From Nocardia cerradoensis NBRC 101014 (lineage in GTDB: Bacteria > Actinomycetota > Actinomycetes > Mycobacteriales > Mycobacteriaceae), in contig NZ_BAFW01000240.1 in assembly GCF_000308535.1 (NCBI RefSeq), positions 1-64,000 on the forward strand: a stretch of 64,000 nucleotides of DNA, written 5' to 3'. Below, in pieces: positions 1 through 8,740 of this stretch (position 1 is the stretch's first letter; each line of letters opens with the position of its first letter). The position numbers and the translations under genes are program-made. The notes beneath the pieces are model-generated. The model made no database searches and had not been told where the DNA came from. It saw only the letters and a list, made by a program, of their open reading frames with translations.

Positions 1-202
1 CGAAGTGGGGTGTCGCCATGTGGTCCTCCTCCGAATACGGCCTGTACCGGCACAGGCACTCATAGAGGGGACGAGTCGGGCCACCCGAATTCATCGGCGA
101 CCGCGAACGAACGGTTGCCAGCAGCACGCGGTGAGGGCATCCTCGACAGTGCCGGATCGCGGTATCCGGCGAGTCGGACCCCCGAGCGGAAGGGAGCAAC
201 CG

Positions 203-406
203 ATGACCGATCCCACCATCGACACCACCTCCGTCGACATGGTTCCGGAGGCCGACCAGCTGGACCAGAATCTCGAGGTGGCGCCGGACGAGCCCGAATT
301 CGACGCACCGGCCGTCGACCGCGAAGCCGCCGAGGCCGACCTCATCGAGCAATCGATCCCCGTGCCGCTCGACGACGAATACGACGAGCCCGAGGCCGGT
401 TACTGA
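203..406 (+). CDS. Small acidic protein, function unknown
   Basis: A 67-residue protein. The ATG is chosen because AGGGAG lies six bases upstream (191-196); extending the frame further upstream gives an arginine-rich, non-acidic leader. About one third of the residues are Asp or Glu (22 of 67) and there is a single Arg, so it is probably disordered. I see no signal peptide or membrane segment. It is convergent with menD, whose stop lies 48 bases further on. I do not recognise a family. Confidence 0.6.
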   Translation: MTDPTIDTTSVDMVPEADQLDQNLEVAPDEPEFDAPAVDREAAEADLIEQSIPVPLDDEYDEPEAGY

Positions 407-453
407 ACCGCCGGTCAGGGATCTACCGGTTACCGAGCTGTGCGGTTCACGCT

Positions 454-2076
454 CTATTCGATGCCGGCGCGCACCGCGGCATGCAACTCGCGCAGGCTGG
501 ATCGCTCGGTCGCGACCTCCAGCACGCGAATGCCGTGGGCGTGCCCGGTCAATTCCACCGCCAGCTCGGCCGGGTCGACCTGCCGATGCGGAATCCGGTA
601 GGCCGCGCACAGCGCGGCCAGATCCATCCCGTGCGGGGTACCGAAGATGCGCTCGAAGACGCCGGCGTACTGCGGATCGCCCTGTTCGAGCAGTTCGAAG
701 ATGCCGCCGCCGTCGTCGTTGGCGACCACGATGGTCAGATCCGCCGGGCGCGGCTCCCCCGGGCCGATCAGCAGGCCGGAGGCGTCGTGCAGGAAGGTCA
801 GGTCGCCGATCAGCGCGAAGGTCCGGCCGGGATGACTCAGGGCCGCGCCGACCGCGGTGGACACCGTGCCGTCGATACCGGCCACGCCGCGGTTGGACAG
901 CACCTTCACGCCGGGACGCGGATGCGACACCAGCGCCGCGTCGCGCACCGGATTCGAGGCGCCGAGCAGGAGCTGGTCGCCCTCACGCAGGGCGTCCATC
1001 ACCACCGAGGCCACATGCAGGCCGGTCGGCTTGGGATGACGGGCGAGTTCGGTGCGGATCGCGCGGCAGGCCATCGCGTCGAGTTCGCGGCACTGCTCGA
1101 GCCATTCCGGGCGTGGGGCGCCCGAGGTGACCGCACGGGTGCCGGTGCCGACGACATTGCCGGACACATCGGGCCAGCGCGGCCCGGTGGTCAGCGCGAA
1201 GACGGTGACATCCGGATCGGCCAGCACCTTCGACACCTGCCGATGCAGGGTCGGCCGGCCGGTGATGATGGCCTGGCGCGGCCGCAACAGGGGCAGCGCC
1301 AGCGGATGCAGGGCGGGGCCGGGCATCGCGGCGGTGGGTTCGGCGACCGTGGGCAGCTGCGCCAGCTCGGCGCGATAGCCCGCGCCGTGACCGGAGATGA
1401 CGACGGTGTCGAGCGTCAGATCGATCTCGAGCGGTACGTCCAGGGTCGCGTACTGGGTTTCGGTCCACGGCGCGTCACCGGCGCGTCCGGCCGGAATCGG
1501 CTCGCCGGCAACGGCATCGGGGACCAGCGGCTCGCGCAGCGGAATGTCGAAGTGCACGGGCCCGGCGTTGCCGGACCGGGTGCCGCGCGCGGCGGCCAGG
1601 ACGCGGCAGACCGCGGCTCGCCACACACTGTTCTGGCTGCGGTAATCCGGTTCCGCTTCGGCCAGGCCCAGGCTGATCGCGGCCCGGACCTGACTGCCGA
1701 ACAGGCCGAACTGCTCGACGGTCTGGTTGGCGCCGCTGCCCAGCATCTCGTAGGGCCGATTGGCGCTGAGCACGATCAGCGGCTGCCGGGCGTAGTTGGC
1801 CTCCAGCACGGCGGGCCCGAGGTTGGCGACCGCGGTTCCCGAGGTCATCACCACCGGCACCGGCGCCCCGGTGGACACCGCCATGCCGACCGCGAGGAAT
1901 CCGGCGGTCCGCTCGTCGATGCGCATATGCAGTCGCAGCCGCCCCGCCGCATCGGCCGCCTGCAGCGCGAAGGCCAGCGGCGCGTTGCGCGAGCCCGGGC
2001 ACAGCACGACATCGCGCACACCCCCGCGCACCAGCTCGTCCACCACGACCTGGGCCTGTGCTGTCGATGGATTCAC
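454..2076 (-). CDS. menD: MenD, SEPHCHC synthase
   Basis: Thiamine-diphosphate enzyme that condenses 2-oxoglutarate with isochorismate, the first committed step of menaquinone synthesis. The 540-residue length fits the family. The N-terminal domain has [12 protein letters not shown] and [17 protein letters not shown]. The C-terminal cofactor motif starts at about residue 424 with [12 protein letters not shown] and is completed by ANDDGGGIF some 30 residues later. The start is GTG; upstream GGGGAGG abuts it, so the mRNA may be leaderless or have a very short leader. menB, menE and menA are in the same window but are not in one operon with it. Confidence 0.95.
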   Translation of the reverse strand: MNPSTAQAQVVVDELVRGGVRDVVLCPGSRNAPLAFALQAADAAGRLRLHMRIDERTAGFLAVGMAVSTGAPVPVVMTSGTAVANLGPAVLEANYARQPLIVLSANRPYEMLGSGANQTVEQFGLFGSQVRAAISLGLAEAEPDYRSQNSVWRAAVCRVLAAARGTRSGNAGPVHFDIPLREPLVPDAVAGEPIPAGRAGDAPWTETQYATLDVPLEIDLTLDTVVISGHGAGYRAELAQLPTVAEPTAAMPGPALHPLALPLLRPRQAIITGRPTLHRQVSKVLADPDVTVFALTTGPRWPDVSGNVVGTGTRAVTSGAPRPEWLEQCRELDAMACRAIRTELARHPKPTGLHVASVVMDALREGDQLLLGASNPVRDAALVSHPRPGVKVLSNRGVAGIDGTVSTAVGAALSHPGRTFALIGDLTFLHDASGLLIGPGEPRPADLTIVVANDDGGGIFELLEQGDPQYAGVFERIFGTPHGMDLAALCAAYRIPHRQVDPAELAVELTGHAHGIRVLEVATERSSLRELHAAVRAGIE

Positions 2077-2141
2077 CTCCCCAGACTGTCAGACCTTCCG
2101 GCCGCAGGGGACGTCGACCCGCTCACACCCTGTTCATCGAG

Positions 2142-2160
2142 TTAGGTTCTGCTAACCTAA
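2142..2160. promoter_or_regulatory. IdeR/DtxR iron box
   Basis: TTAGGTTCTGCTAACCTAA is 19 bp and matches the IdeR consensus TWAGGTWAGSCTWACCTWA at 17 positions. It ends five bases before the ATG at 2166, where iron-loaded IdeR would block transcription. The gene it controls appears to be a remnant (next entry). It also lies 65 bases upstream of the menD start, in the divergent direction. Confidence 0.8.
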
Positions 2161-2165
2161 TATCC

Positions 2166-2421
2166 ATGCCCAAGCGCATCAAATGCCGTGCGCGAGTTCC
2201 GGCCGGCCGGGCAGGGAGAATTCGGCGAAACCGCCGAGCTGGACATCGATTTCGCCATGCACGGCGGGCACACTCCCGCCTGCGGGTGGGCGGCGAACAC
2301 CACCCCGGGCACCGCGGTGGCCTCCGGCCTGCGGCGACATCTCGCGAACGAGCGCGGAATCGCCAAGGCGGACATCACTTTCACGGGCTACTGGCGGTTC
2401 GGGAAGTCGGCGCCGGGCTGA
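2166..2421 (+). pseudogene. Siderophore-interacting FAD/NAD reductase remnant
   Basis: ATG at 2166 opens with MPKRIK, a typical start for this family. The readable homology then continues in another frame from about 2188: VREFRPAGQGEFG, LDIDFAMHGGHTPACGWA (the flavin-domain signature) and then RRHLANERGI and ITFTGYWR, which belong to the extreme C terminus. Intact members are roughly 250-300 residues, so most of the flavin and NAD(P)H domains are missing. A shortened protein from the GTG at 2188 (77 aa) could still be made but would lack cofactor sites. The pieces in family order and the perfect position of the iron box argue for decay in place by internal deletions. Confidence 0.7.
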
Positions 2422-2493
2422 TCGCCACCGCGCGACTCGGGTGGATTCCGACGGGACCCGCGGCGCTCACCTCGTGCCGCCGCGGCCCCCCGC

Positions 2494-2535
2494 CGTTCGG
2501 CATCCGGGGATCACACTCCATCCGGATGCCGAACG
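2494..2535. terminator. Strong hairpin between convergent genes
   Basis: A perfect 14-bp stem (CGTTCGGCATCCGG and its complement) around a 14-base loop lies between the reductase remnant and the convergent gene at 2557-3003. There is no clear T-run on either side, so it would be a non-canonical terminator serving both directions. Confidence 0.55.
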
Positions 2536-2556
2536 ACGAGGTCGCAGAATCGCAAC

Positions 2557-3003
2557 TCAGCCGGCGTGCCGCTGGACCAGGTCGCCGACGCGCGGAAGCG
2601 CCTCGACCACATGCTTTTTCGCCGACGAACGCAGCGACGAGTACGCCTTCTTCAGCGCCGGCCGCGACGAGGCCTCGGCACGCGCGTCGGTCACCGCGAG
2701 CAGCGACTCGGCAACCTCGTCGGAGTTGGCGACCAGCAGATCGGCAAACGAGCCGCTACCCGCCGCCTGGTACTGGGCCCAGTACGGTTCCAGCCGCTCG
2801 ACGAACTTGGGTGCGAACGACTCCAGCGCGTCCGAGACGATGGTCGGGCTGACCTTCTTCACCGCGGCGTAGCCGCCCTTCACGGCCAGGCCCGATGCAC
2901 CCCCCTTATCGGACACCTCCGCATCCAGAACCTCCTGGGCGTCGGCCAGGAAGGCCGGGCGTTTGGCGTCATCGAGCAGGGATTCAGACAGTGCTGCAAC
3001 CAC
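2557..3003 (-). CDS. Conserved actinobacterial protein, DUF6918-like
   Basis: 148 residues starting from GTG, with GGAGG about ten bases upstream. Predicted to be largely helical, soluble and without motifs of catalysis. A central segment (VKGGYAAVKKVSPTIVSDALESFAPKF, split here by description) suggests an amphipathic helical bundle. I believe it belongs to the DUF6918 family of mycobacteria and nocardiae, but that assignment is from memory. It is monocistronic, with its own promoter just upstream. Confidence 0.65.
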   Translation of the reverse strand: MVAALSESLLDDAKRPAFLADAQEVLDAEVSDKGGASGLAVKGGYAAVKKVSPTIVSDALESFAPKFVERLEPYWAQYQAAGSGSFADLLVANSDEVAESLLAVTDARAEASSRPALKKAYSSLRSSAKKHVVEALPRVGDLVQRHAG

Positions 3004-3047
3004 TTTCAGGTTCCTCCGGATAGTTTTTCGATGAGCGAGCGCGGGTA

Positions 3048-3053
3048 ACTATA
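3048..3053 (-). promoter_or_regulatory. -10 element for the DUF6918-like gene
   Basis: TATAGT on the minus strand, 44 bases upstream of the GTG at 3003. It stands out in G+C-rich DNA. No convincing -35 hexamer was seen. Confidence 0.4.
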
Positions 3054-3090
3054 CGCATCGGACGCACCGGACACACCGTCCTCTCGCCGA

Positions 3091-3747
3091 CTACGGCTGC
3101 CAGGGCAGCAACTGCACCATGAGCCCTTCACAATCGGCGAGCAACGTTTCGGATTCGTCGCGCAGTCGCGCGGAGACGAAAGTCTTGCGCCCGTCCACCC
3201 GATCGACGGTTCCCTCGACCGTCAGCGGCGTCTCCAGCGGTGTCACCTTGCGGTAGTTGACGTGCAGAAACGCGGTGCGACTGATCGGCCGTCCGGCGTA
3301 GTGCACCAGCGAGCCGAACAGATCGTCGAACAGCAGCGGCAGCACGCCGCCGTGCACGGCGTTGTTGCCGCCGAGGTGATACCGGCGGAATTCGCCGCGC
3401 ATCCGGACTCCCGTGGGACCGGCCTCGGTCATCACCCACGGCGGCAGCAGCAGACTGCCACGCCCCGGCAGCGACGGCACTCGTCCCGACGGACCCTGCA
3501 GTTCCGGTGCGCGATAGGGCTCGAGCAGTTCGGCCAATGCGTTCGCCTGGGCGAGGGCCTGCCCGAACACCTCGTCGGGGCAGTCGACGGAGACGGTGAG
3601 GTCCTGGAGCGTGCGCATCGCCTCCAGGAACGGCGCGTAGTTCGCGCCGAGTTCGGCCTCCTCCACCTTGGGAAATCCGCCGTGCTTCTCGTACCGATCG
3701 GCATCGACCGCACTGGTGTCGATGGCCGGTTCCGCGCGCTCACTCAT
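3091..3747 (-). CDS. Hotdog-fold (PaaI-like) thioesterase
   Basis: 218 residues from the ATG at 3747; the open frame extends upstream but that part lacks family character. Residues 1 to about 90 are a helical N-terminal region. The hotdog domain follows, with NNAVHGGVLPLLFDDLFG carrying the HGG signature, then HVNYRKVTPLETPLTVEG and a final strand rich in hydrophobic residues. Such proteins hydrolyse acyl-CoA thioesters. It is divergent from menB, 139 bases away, so a role in releasing the naphthoyl-CoA intermediate is possible, but it is only an inference from position. Confidence 0.75.
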   Translation of the reverse strand: MSERAEPAIDTSAVDADRYEKHGGFPKVEEAELGANYAPFLEAMRTLQDLTVSVDCPDEVFGQALAQANALAELLEPYRAPELQGPSGRVPSLPGRGSLLLPPWVMTEAGPTGVRMRGEFRRYHLGGNNAVHGGVLPLLFDDLFGSLVHYAGRPISRTAFLHVNYRKVTPLETPLTVEGTVDRVDGRKTFVSARLRDESETLLADCEGLMVQLLPWQP

Positions 3748-3886
3748 ACCTGCACGGTAACGCCAGTTCTTACACCGTCCAACCCAACCCGTCGGTAGCT
3801 CGCCGGTTCCGCGACGTTCCGGACGAACATCACATTTGCGGCAGCCTGTCCGGGCGCGGGCGAAACGATGGTGACGGGTGGGGTGC

Positions 3887-4792
3887 ATGATGGCTCGGGT
3901 GACGTTCAATCCGAAACTCTGGGAGCCCGTCGCGGGTTTCGAGGACCTGACCGACATCACCTATCACCGGCACATCGAGCAGGGCACCGTCCGCGTGGCC
4001 TTCGATCGTCCGGAGGTGCGCAACGCCTTCCGGCCGCACACCGTCGACGAGCTGTACCGCGCGCTCGACCACGCGCGGATGACGCCGGATGTGGGTGCGG
4101 TCCTGCTCACCGGGAACGGCCCCAGTCCCAAGGACGGCGGATGGGCGTTCTGCTCCGGCGGCGATCAGCGCATCCGCGGGCGCAGCGGATATCAGTACGC
4201 CGACGGGGAGACCGCCGACACCGTCGACAAGGCCCGCGCCGGACGCCTGCACATTCTGGAGGTGCAGCGGCTGATCCGGTTCATGCCGAAGGTGGTCATC
4301 GCGCTGGTCAACGGCTGGGCGGCCGGTGGCGGGCACAGCCTGCACGTGGTCTGCGACCTCACCCTGGCCAGCCGTGAGCACGCCCGGTTCAAGCAGACCG
4401 ACGCCGACGTGGGCAGCTTCGACGGCGGCTACGGCAGCGCCTACCTGGCGAAGATGGTCGGCCAGAAATTCGCCCGGGAGATCTTCTTCCTCGGCCGCCC
4501 CTACACCGCCGAGCAGATGCACCACATGGGTGCGGTGAACGCGGTCGTCGACCACGACCGGCTCGAGGACGAGGCGCTGGAGTGGACCGCCGAGATCCTC
4601 GCGAAATCGCCGCAGGCCCAGCGCATGCTCAAATACGCGTTCAACCTGACCGACGACGGCCTGGTGGGCCAGCAGCTGTTCGCCGGGGAGGCGACCCGCC
4701 TCGCCTACATGACCGACGAGGCGGTCGAGGGCCGCGACGCGTTCCTGGAGAAGCGCAAGCCGGACTGGAGTCCCTACCCGTACTACTTCTGA
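3887..4792 (+). CDS. menB: MenB, 1,4-dihydroxy-2-naphthoyl-CoA synthase
   Basis: Crotonase-fold enzyme that closes the second ring of the naphthoquinone. Key segments are WAFCSGGDQRIRGRSGYQYA, GWAAGGGHSLHVVCDLTLAS (oxyanion hole) and QTDADVGSFDGGYGSAYLA. The Asp after QT is the residue that replaces bicarbonate as the base in the mycobacterial-type (type II) enzymes, so this copy should be bicarbonate-independent. The C terminus WSPYPYYF is family-typical. ATGs at 3887 and 3890 are both possible, and a GTG at 3878 is in frame; there is no decisive ribosome site. Confidence 0.95.
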   Translation: MMARVTFNPKLWEPVAGFEDLTDITYHRHIEQGTVRVAFDRPEVRNAFRPHTVDELYRALDHARMTPDVGAVLLTGNGPSPKDGGWAFCSGGDQRIRGRSGYQYADGETADTVDKARAGRLHILEVQRLIRFMPKVVIALVNGWAAGGGHSLHVVCDLTLASREHARFKQTDADVGSFDGGYGSAYLAKMVGQKFAREIFFLGRPYTAEQMHHMGAVNAVVDHDRLEDEALEWTAEILAKSPQAQRMLKYAFNLTDDGLVGQQLFAGEATRLAYMTDEAVEGRDAFLEKRKPDWSPYPYYF

Positions 4793-4847
4793 GCAGGACT
4801 TCCCGCCGGACCTCGCGAAGCGGCCACTGGGCCCGAGGTCGTCCCTC

Positions 4848-4853
4848 TAGGCT
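4848..4853 (+). promoter_or_regulatory. Leaderless promoter -10 (TAGGCT)
   Basis: TAGGCT ends six bases before the GTG at 4860, and no Shine-Dalgarno sequence intervenes. The spacing fits a leaderless transcript. Confidence 0.5.
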
Positions 4854-4859
4854 CGATTC

Positions 4860-5255
4860 GTGGACATCCTCAGCAGTCGAATCATCCTGCGGCCGAGCGA
4901 TTACGAACGCACGCTGGCGTTCTACCGGGACGGGCTCGAGCTGGCGATCGCGCGGGAGTATCCGGGCGGCACGGTGTTCTTCGCCGGGCAATCGCTGCTC
5001 GAGGTGGCCGCGCACGGGCGCGACGAGGCGGCTCCGGCCGGTTTCGCAGGCGCTGTGTGGTTGCAGGTGCGCGACGCGAACATCGCGGCCACGGAATTGG
5101 CGATCCGGGGCATCCCGATCGATCGCGCGCCCGTGCGGGAACCCTGGGGTCTGATCGAGATGTGGCTGCGCGATCCGGACGGCGTTCCGATCGTGCTGGT
5201 GCAGGTGCCCGCCGACCATCCGATCCGGCGCGACAGCCGCAAGCCCCCGGAATGA
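4860..5255 (+). CDS. VOC-superfamily (glyoxalase-like) protein
   Basis: 131 residues forming one vicinal-oxygen-chelate module: a first half beginning IILRPSDYERTLAFYRDGLEL and a second with VRDANIAATELAIRGI, then WGLIEMWLRDPDGVPIVLVQ. The EMWLRDPDG segment supplies the usual metal-ligand Glu region. The substrate cannot be inferred. It follows menB by 67 bases but has its own leaderless promoter. Confidence 0.75.
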   Translation: MDILSSRIILRPSDYERTLAFYRDGLELAIAREYPGGTVFFAGQSLLEVAAHGRDEAAPAGFAGAVWLQVRDANIAATELAIRGIPIDRAPVREPWGLIEMWLRDPDGVPIVLVQVPADHPIRRDSRKPPE

Positions 5256-5336
5256 CCCCGCCTTACCATCCCGGTTCGTCCGACATGTCGGGAACCTGGC
5301 CAACGCGTTAACGGATCGATAACGCACACTGGAGGC

Positions 5337-6665
5337 GTGACCGCCGAACTGTTCGTTCTGCTCATCGTCGTCGTCACGGCTCTCGTTTTCGACTTCACCA
5401 ACGGCTTCCACGACACCGCCAACGCCATGGCGACCTCGATCGCCACCGGCGCCCTGCGCCCGCGCGCCGCGGTGCTGCTGTCGGGCGGGCTGAATCTGAT
5501 CGGCGCCTTCCTCAGTGTCGAGGTGGCCGCCACCGTCGCCGAAGGCATCGTGCGCCTGGACGAGGTGGGCGGCGCCGATCTGCTCGCCATCGTCTTCGCG
5601 GGCCTGGTCGGCGGCATTCTGTGGAATCTGCTCACCTGGCTGTTCGGGTTGCCGTCGAGTTCCTCCCACGCCCTGTTCGGCGGGCTCATCGGCGCCACCA
5701 TCGCCGCGCTCGGCTGGAGCGGGGTGATCTGGTCGGCCGGGCAGAAGGGCGTGCTCACCAAGATCATCGTGCCCGCGGTGCTGGCGCCCGTGGTCGCGGC
5801 GCTGGTCGCCTCGGTGGGCACCTGGCTGGTGTATCGGATCACCCGCAGCAGCGATCAGCGGGTGGTGAACCGGAGTTTCCGATGGGGCCAGATCGGTTCG
5901 GCCTCGCTGGTGTCGCTGGCCCACGGCACCAACGACGCGCAGAAGACCATGGGCATCATCTTCCTGGCCCTCATCGCCTACGGATCGAAACAACCCAGCG
6001 ACCCGTTGCCGCTGTGGGTGATCGTGGCCTGTGCGGTGGCCATCGCCGCGGGCACCTCGCTGGGCGGCTGGCGCATCATCCGGACCCTCGGCAAGGGTCT
6101 GGTCGACATCACTCCACCGCAGGGGCTGGCGGCCGAATCCACCAGCGCCGCGATCATTCTCACCTCGGCGCATTTCGGCTTGCCGCTGTCGACCACGCAG
6201 ACGGTGACGGGCGCCATCCTGGGTACGGGCATGGGCCGCCCGGGCGCCGAGGTGCGCTGGCCGGTGCTCGGGCGCATGGTGGTGGCCTGGGTCTTCACCC
6301 TCCCGCTGGCCGGACTGGCGGGCGCGATCTGCTGGGCGCTGGCGCATCTGATCGGGGGACTGCCCGGCGTGCTGGTGGTCTTCGCCATCCTCGTCGCGAT
6401 GGCCGGCCTGATCTATCTGCGCTCACGCCGGACTCCGGTGCACGCCGCGAACGTCAACGAGCAGTGGACGAGCCTGCCGGGGGCCGACGGCACCGGACCG
6501 GCCGCCGAAACCCGGCCCGGCAACCTGGAGTCCGGCCCGGCCGCCGAATCCGGGCCCGCCGGTTCGGCACCCGCCGACGCCGCGGCCTCCGCACCGCCCG
6601 AGCCCGGGAAGCCCGCACGGACCGACGATTCACGCGCCTCCCATCGCGCGGCAAGGAATTTCTGA
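5337..6665 (+). CDS. pitA: Inorganic phosphate transporter, Pit family
   Basis: Membrane symporter for phosphate with a metal-phosphate or proton partner. The two PHO4 signatures are present: DFTNGFHDTANAMATSIATGA near residue 17 and LAHGTNDAQKTMGI near residue 195. About ten membrane helices are visible. The 442-residue length includes a C-terminal soluble tail (after about residue 365) rich in Ala, Gly, Pro and Glu that is likely disordered. Start is GTG at 5337, immediately after GGAGG, so initiation may be leaderless. The stop overlaps the next gene's ATG by one base (TGATG), indicating translational coupling. Confidence 0.92.
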   Translation: MTAELFVLLIVVVTALVFDFTNGFHDTANAMATSIATGALRPRAAVLLSGGLNLIGAFLSVEVAATVAEGIVRLDEVGGADLLAIVFAGLVGGILWNLLTWLFGLPSSSSHALFGGLIGATIAALGWSGVIWSAGQKGVLTKIIVPAVLAPVVAALVASVGTWLVYRITRSSDQRVVNRSFRWGQIGSASLVSLAHGTNDAQKTMGIIFLALIAYGSKQPSDPLPLWVIVACAVAIAAGTSLGGWRIIRTLGKGLVDITPPQGLAAESTSAAIILTSAHFGLPLSTTQTVTGAILGTGMGRPGAEVRWPVLGRMVVAWVFTLPLAGLAGAICWALAHLIGGLPGVLVVFAILVAMAGLIYLRSRRTPVHAANVNEQWTSLPGADGTGPAAETRPGNLESGPAAESGPAGSAPADAAASAPPEPGKPARTDDSRASHRAARNF

Positions 6666-6943
6666 TGCAGACCCTGATCGACGATCTGACCGAACTGTGG
6701 CGAGTCACCGCCGCCGCCTTGATCTTCGGGGCGGGACTGCCGGCGATCTTCGCGCTCGGCGTGCGGCTGCATTCGATCGCGGGGGCTGCGCCACAACCGG
6801 ATTCCACCCGCCGGCGTGCGGCTGCGGCCTGCGCGGGGTTGTGTTATTCGGTGGTAACGCTGACCGTCATCGCCGGAGTGCTGTTCGTTGCCAGAGGTTT
6901 TCTGGCCGCGCGGCTCGGCATCCATCTGTTCGGTCAAGGCTGA
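6665..6943 (+). CDS. Small membrane protein downstream of Pit
   Basis: 92 residues with two hydrophobic helices (about 12-33 and 55-78) joined by a basic loop, DSTRRRAAAACAG. The ATG shares one base with the pitA stop. Position next to the phosphate transporter resembles the mycobacterial order, where a membrane protein of this size follows pitA. An accessory role in phosphate uptake is inference only. Confidence 0.75.
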   Translation: MQTLIDDLTELWRVTAAALIFGAGLPAIFALGVRLHSIAGAAPQPDSTRRRAAAACAGLCYSVVTLTVIAGVLFVARGFLAARLGIHLFGQG

Positions 6944-6983
6944 GCGGCCGCACGGCGCCACCCTGATCGTCGAAAGGACATTC

Positions 6984-7334
6984 GTGACCACCGAACCCGC
7001 ATCGCCCCAGCAACCCGAACCGAACGAGACCACGCCGTCGGTCCTGCAGAAGGTGCTGGGCTGGCTGCGCGCCGGATATCCGCAGGGTGTGCCGCAATCC
7101 GACTATGTCGCGCTGCTGGCCGTCCTGCATCGCCGGCTCACCGACTACGAGGTGCATCTGGTGGTCGAGGAGCTGGTGCGCGAACGCGCCGGCGACGACG
7201 AGATCGCCCAGCACGAGATCGAGGCAGCGATCGCCCGAGTTGCCAAGGAGCTGCCGGGCGAGGACGATATCGCTCGAGTGGCATCGCATCTGGCAGCGGG
7301 TGGTTGGCCGCTGGCGACACCGACGTCGGACTGA
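6984..7334 (+). CDS. DUF3349 protein
   Basis: 116 residues starting at GTG 6984, with AAAGGA six bases upstream. The core, VLQKVLGWLRAGYPQGVP followed by DYVALLAVLHRRLTDYEVHLVV, is the DUF3349 pattern of helical bundles. The first 20 residues are Pro/Glu-rich and flexible. The function of the family is unknown. It lies in the same direction as pitA and menE, 75 bases before menE. Confidence 0.8.
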   Translation: MTTEPASPQQPEPNETTPSVLQKVLGWLRAGYPQGVPQSDYVALLAVLHRRLTDYEVHLVVEELVRERAGDDEIAQHEIEAAIARVAKELPGEDDIARVASHLAAGGWPLATPTSD

Positions 7335-7409
7335 CCTTCTCCCCGATTCAGCGAAGGAAGTGCGGACCCGTTCACGGGTCATCGACCTCGACATGACACG
7401 ATCGCGAAC

Positions 7410-8567
7410 GTGAGCACCCTGCGGACCCTCCCCATGCCCACCGGAGCCGCGGTGGGTGACGTCTTGCCGCATCTGCGGGAAGCCTTGGAGGGCAACGGTC
7501 CGGCGTGGCTGCCGATCCCCACCGGCGATCGCCGGGAATCCCATCGACTCTCCAGCGCACTGCGCCCGGGCGAGGAGATCGAGGACGACGTGGCCCTGGT
7601 GGTCACCACCTCCGGCACCACCGGCGTACCCAAGGGCGCGATGCTCACCTCGGCCGCTCTGCGCGCCAGCGGCGATGCCACCCACGAGCGGCTCGGCGGT
7701 CCGGGCCAGTGGCTGCTGGCGCTGCCGACTCATCACATCGCCGGGGTGCAGGTGCTGTTGCGCAGTATTCAGGCGGGCACCGAACCGGTGGTGCTGGACG
7801 TCTCGGGTGGCTTCCTGCCCGGCGGGCTGGCGACGGCGGTATCCGCGATGACCGGACCTCGGCGCTACACCTCGCTGGTGCCCACACAGCTCATCAAGGC
7901 GCTCGACGATCCGGTCGGCGCGCAGGCGCTCGCGGCGCTGGACGCGGTCCTGGTCGGCGGCGCGGCGACACCGAAGCCGGTACTCGACCGAGCCCGCGCG
8001 GCCGGGATCAACGTGGTCCGCACCTACGGCATGAGCGAGACGTGCGGCGGCTGCGTCTACGAGGGCGTGCCGCTGGCGGGTGCGAAGGTGCGCATCGAGG
8101 ACGGGCGCGTGCTGCTGGGCGGGGCCATGCTGGCCAAGGGCTATCGCGGCATCCCCGATCATCCGGCGTTCGCCGAGCCCGGCTGGTTCCGCACCGAGGA
8201 CGCCGGCACCTTCGACGACGGCGTCCTGACCATCACCGGGCGCCTGGACGAGGCGATCATGACCGGCGGCCTGCTGGTGATCCCGCAGGTCGTCGAGGCC
8301 GTGCTGGCCACCCACCCGGCGATCAACGAGGCCGTGGTGCTGGGCCTGCCCGATCCGCGGCTGGGCCAGCGGGTGGCGGTGGCGGTGGTCCCCAATCCGG
8401 GCGCGACCCTCACTCTCGACGAATTGCGCGCGCACGTGGTGGCCGAGCTGGATCCGATCGCGGCCCCGCGGGAACTGGCGATCCTCGACGAGATCCCGAT
8501 GCGCGGTCCCGGCAAGCCGAATCGCGTGAAGCTGCGTGAGCACCTGCTGGAGCAGGCGACGCGCTGA
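7410..8567 (+). CDS. menE: MenE, o-succinylbenzoate-CoA ligase
   Basis: Adenylate-forming ligase that activates o-succinylbenzoate with ATP and CoA, upstream of MenB. Motifs: VVTTSGTTGVPKGAMLT (ATP phosphate loop), RTYGMSETCGGC, WFRTEDAG and the C-terminal lysine region RGPGKPNRVKLRE. At 385 residues it is shorter than most acyl-CoA ligases because the N-terminal region is trimmed, as is usual for actinobacterial MenE. Start is GTG without a clear ribosome-binding site. Confidence 0.92.
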   Translation: MSTLRTLPMPTGAAVGDVLPHLREALEGNGPAWLPIPTGDRRESHRLSSALRPGEEIEDDVALVVTTSGTTGVPKGAMLTSAALRASGDATHERLGGPGQWLLALPTHHIAGVQVLLRSIQAGTEPVVLDVSGGFLPGGLATAVSAMTGPRRYTSLVPTQLIKALDDPVGAQALAALDAVLVGGAATPKPVLDRARAAGINVVRTYGMSETCGGCVYEGVPLAGAKVRIEDGRVLLGGAMLAKGYRGIPDHPAFAEPGWFRTEDAGTFDDGVLTITGRLDEAIMTGGLLVIPQVVEAVLATHPAINEAVVLGLPDPRLGQRVAVAVVPNPGATLTLDELRAHVVAELDPIAAPRELAILDEIPMRGPGKPNRVKLREHLLEQATR

Positions 8568-8573
8568 CCGCAC

Positions 8574-8603
8574 GACAGTGACACCGCCCACACCGTCACT
8601 GTC
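8574..8603. terminator. Hairpin after menE
   Basis: GACAGTGAC and GTCACTGTC form a perfect 9-bp stem with a 12-base loop, seven bases past the menE stop. There is no T-run, so it is at best a non-canonical terminator; it could also be part of the regulatory region of the next operon. Confidence 0.4.
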
Positions 8604-8679
8604 CTGATCGACGCTCCCACCTGCGACGATGCCGCCGCTTGCGTGGGCGGCCCGATATGCGAGCGACCCTCGATCACCC

Positions 8680-8718
8680 TTGCACGACCGTGCAACAGCG
8701 GTGCAAGAAGGGTGCAAG
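8680..8718 (+). promoter_or_regulatory. 11-bp-phased heptamer repeats upstream of the ABC exporter
   Basis: GTGCAAC (8690), GTGCAAG (8701) and GTGCAAG (8712) are direct repeats at an exact 11-bp period. The first also pairs with TTGCAC at 8680 to make the palindrome TTGCAC-N4-GTGCAA. SARP-type activators bind heptamer direct repeats one helical turn apart, just upstream of a -10 box. An AfsR/SARP regulator gene lies at the other end of this operon, which makes it the natural candidate. The exporter ATG is 22 bases downstream. Confidence 0.55.
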
Positions 8719-8740
8719 CCGGCCCCCGCACAGTAGTGGC

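Noticed and set aside
10-2145. Long plus-strand open frame opposite menD
   Set aside because: Arg/Gly/His-rich translation without domain features; it is the complement of the well-supported menD.
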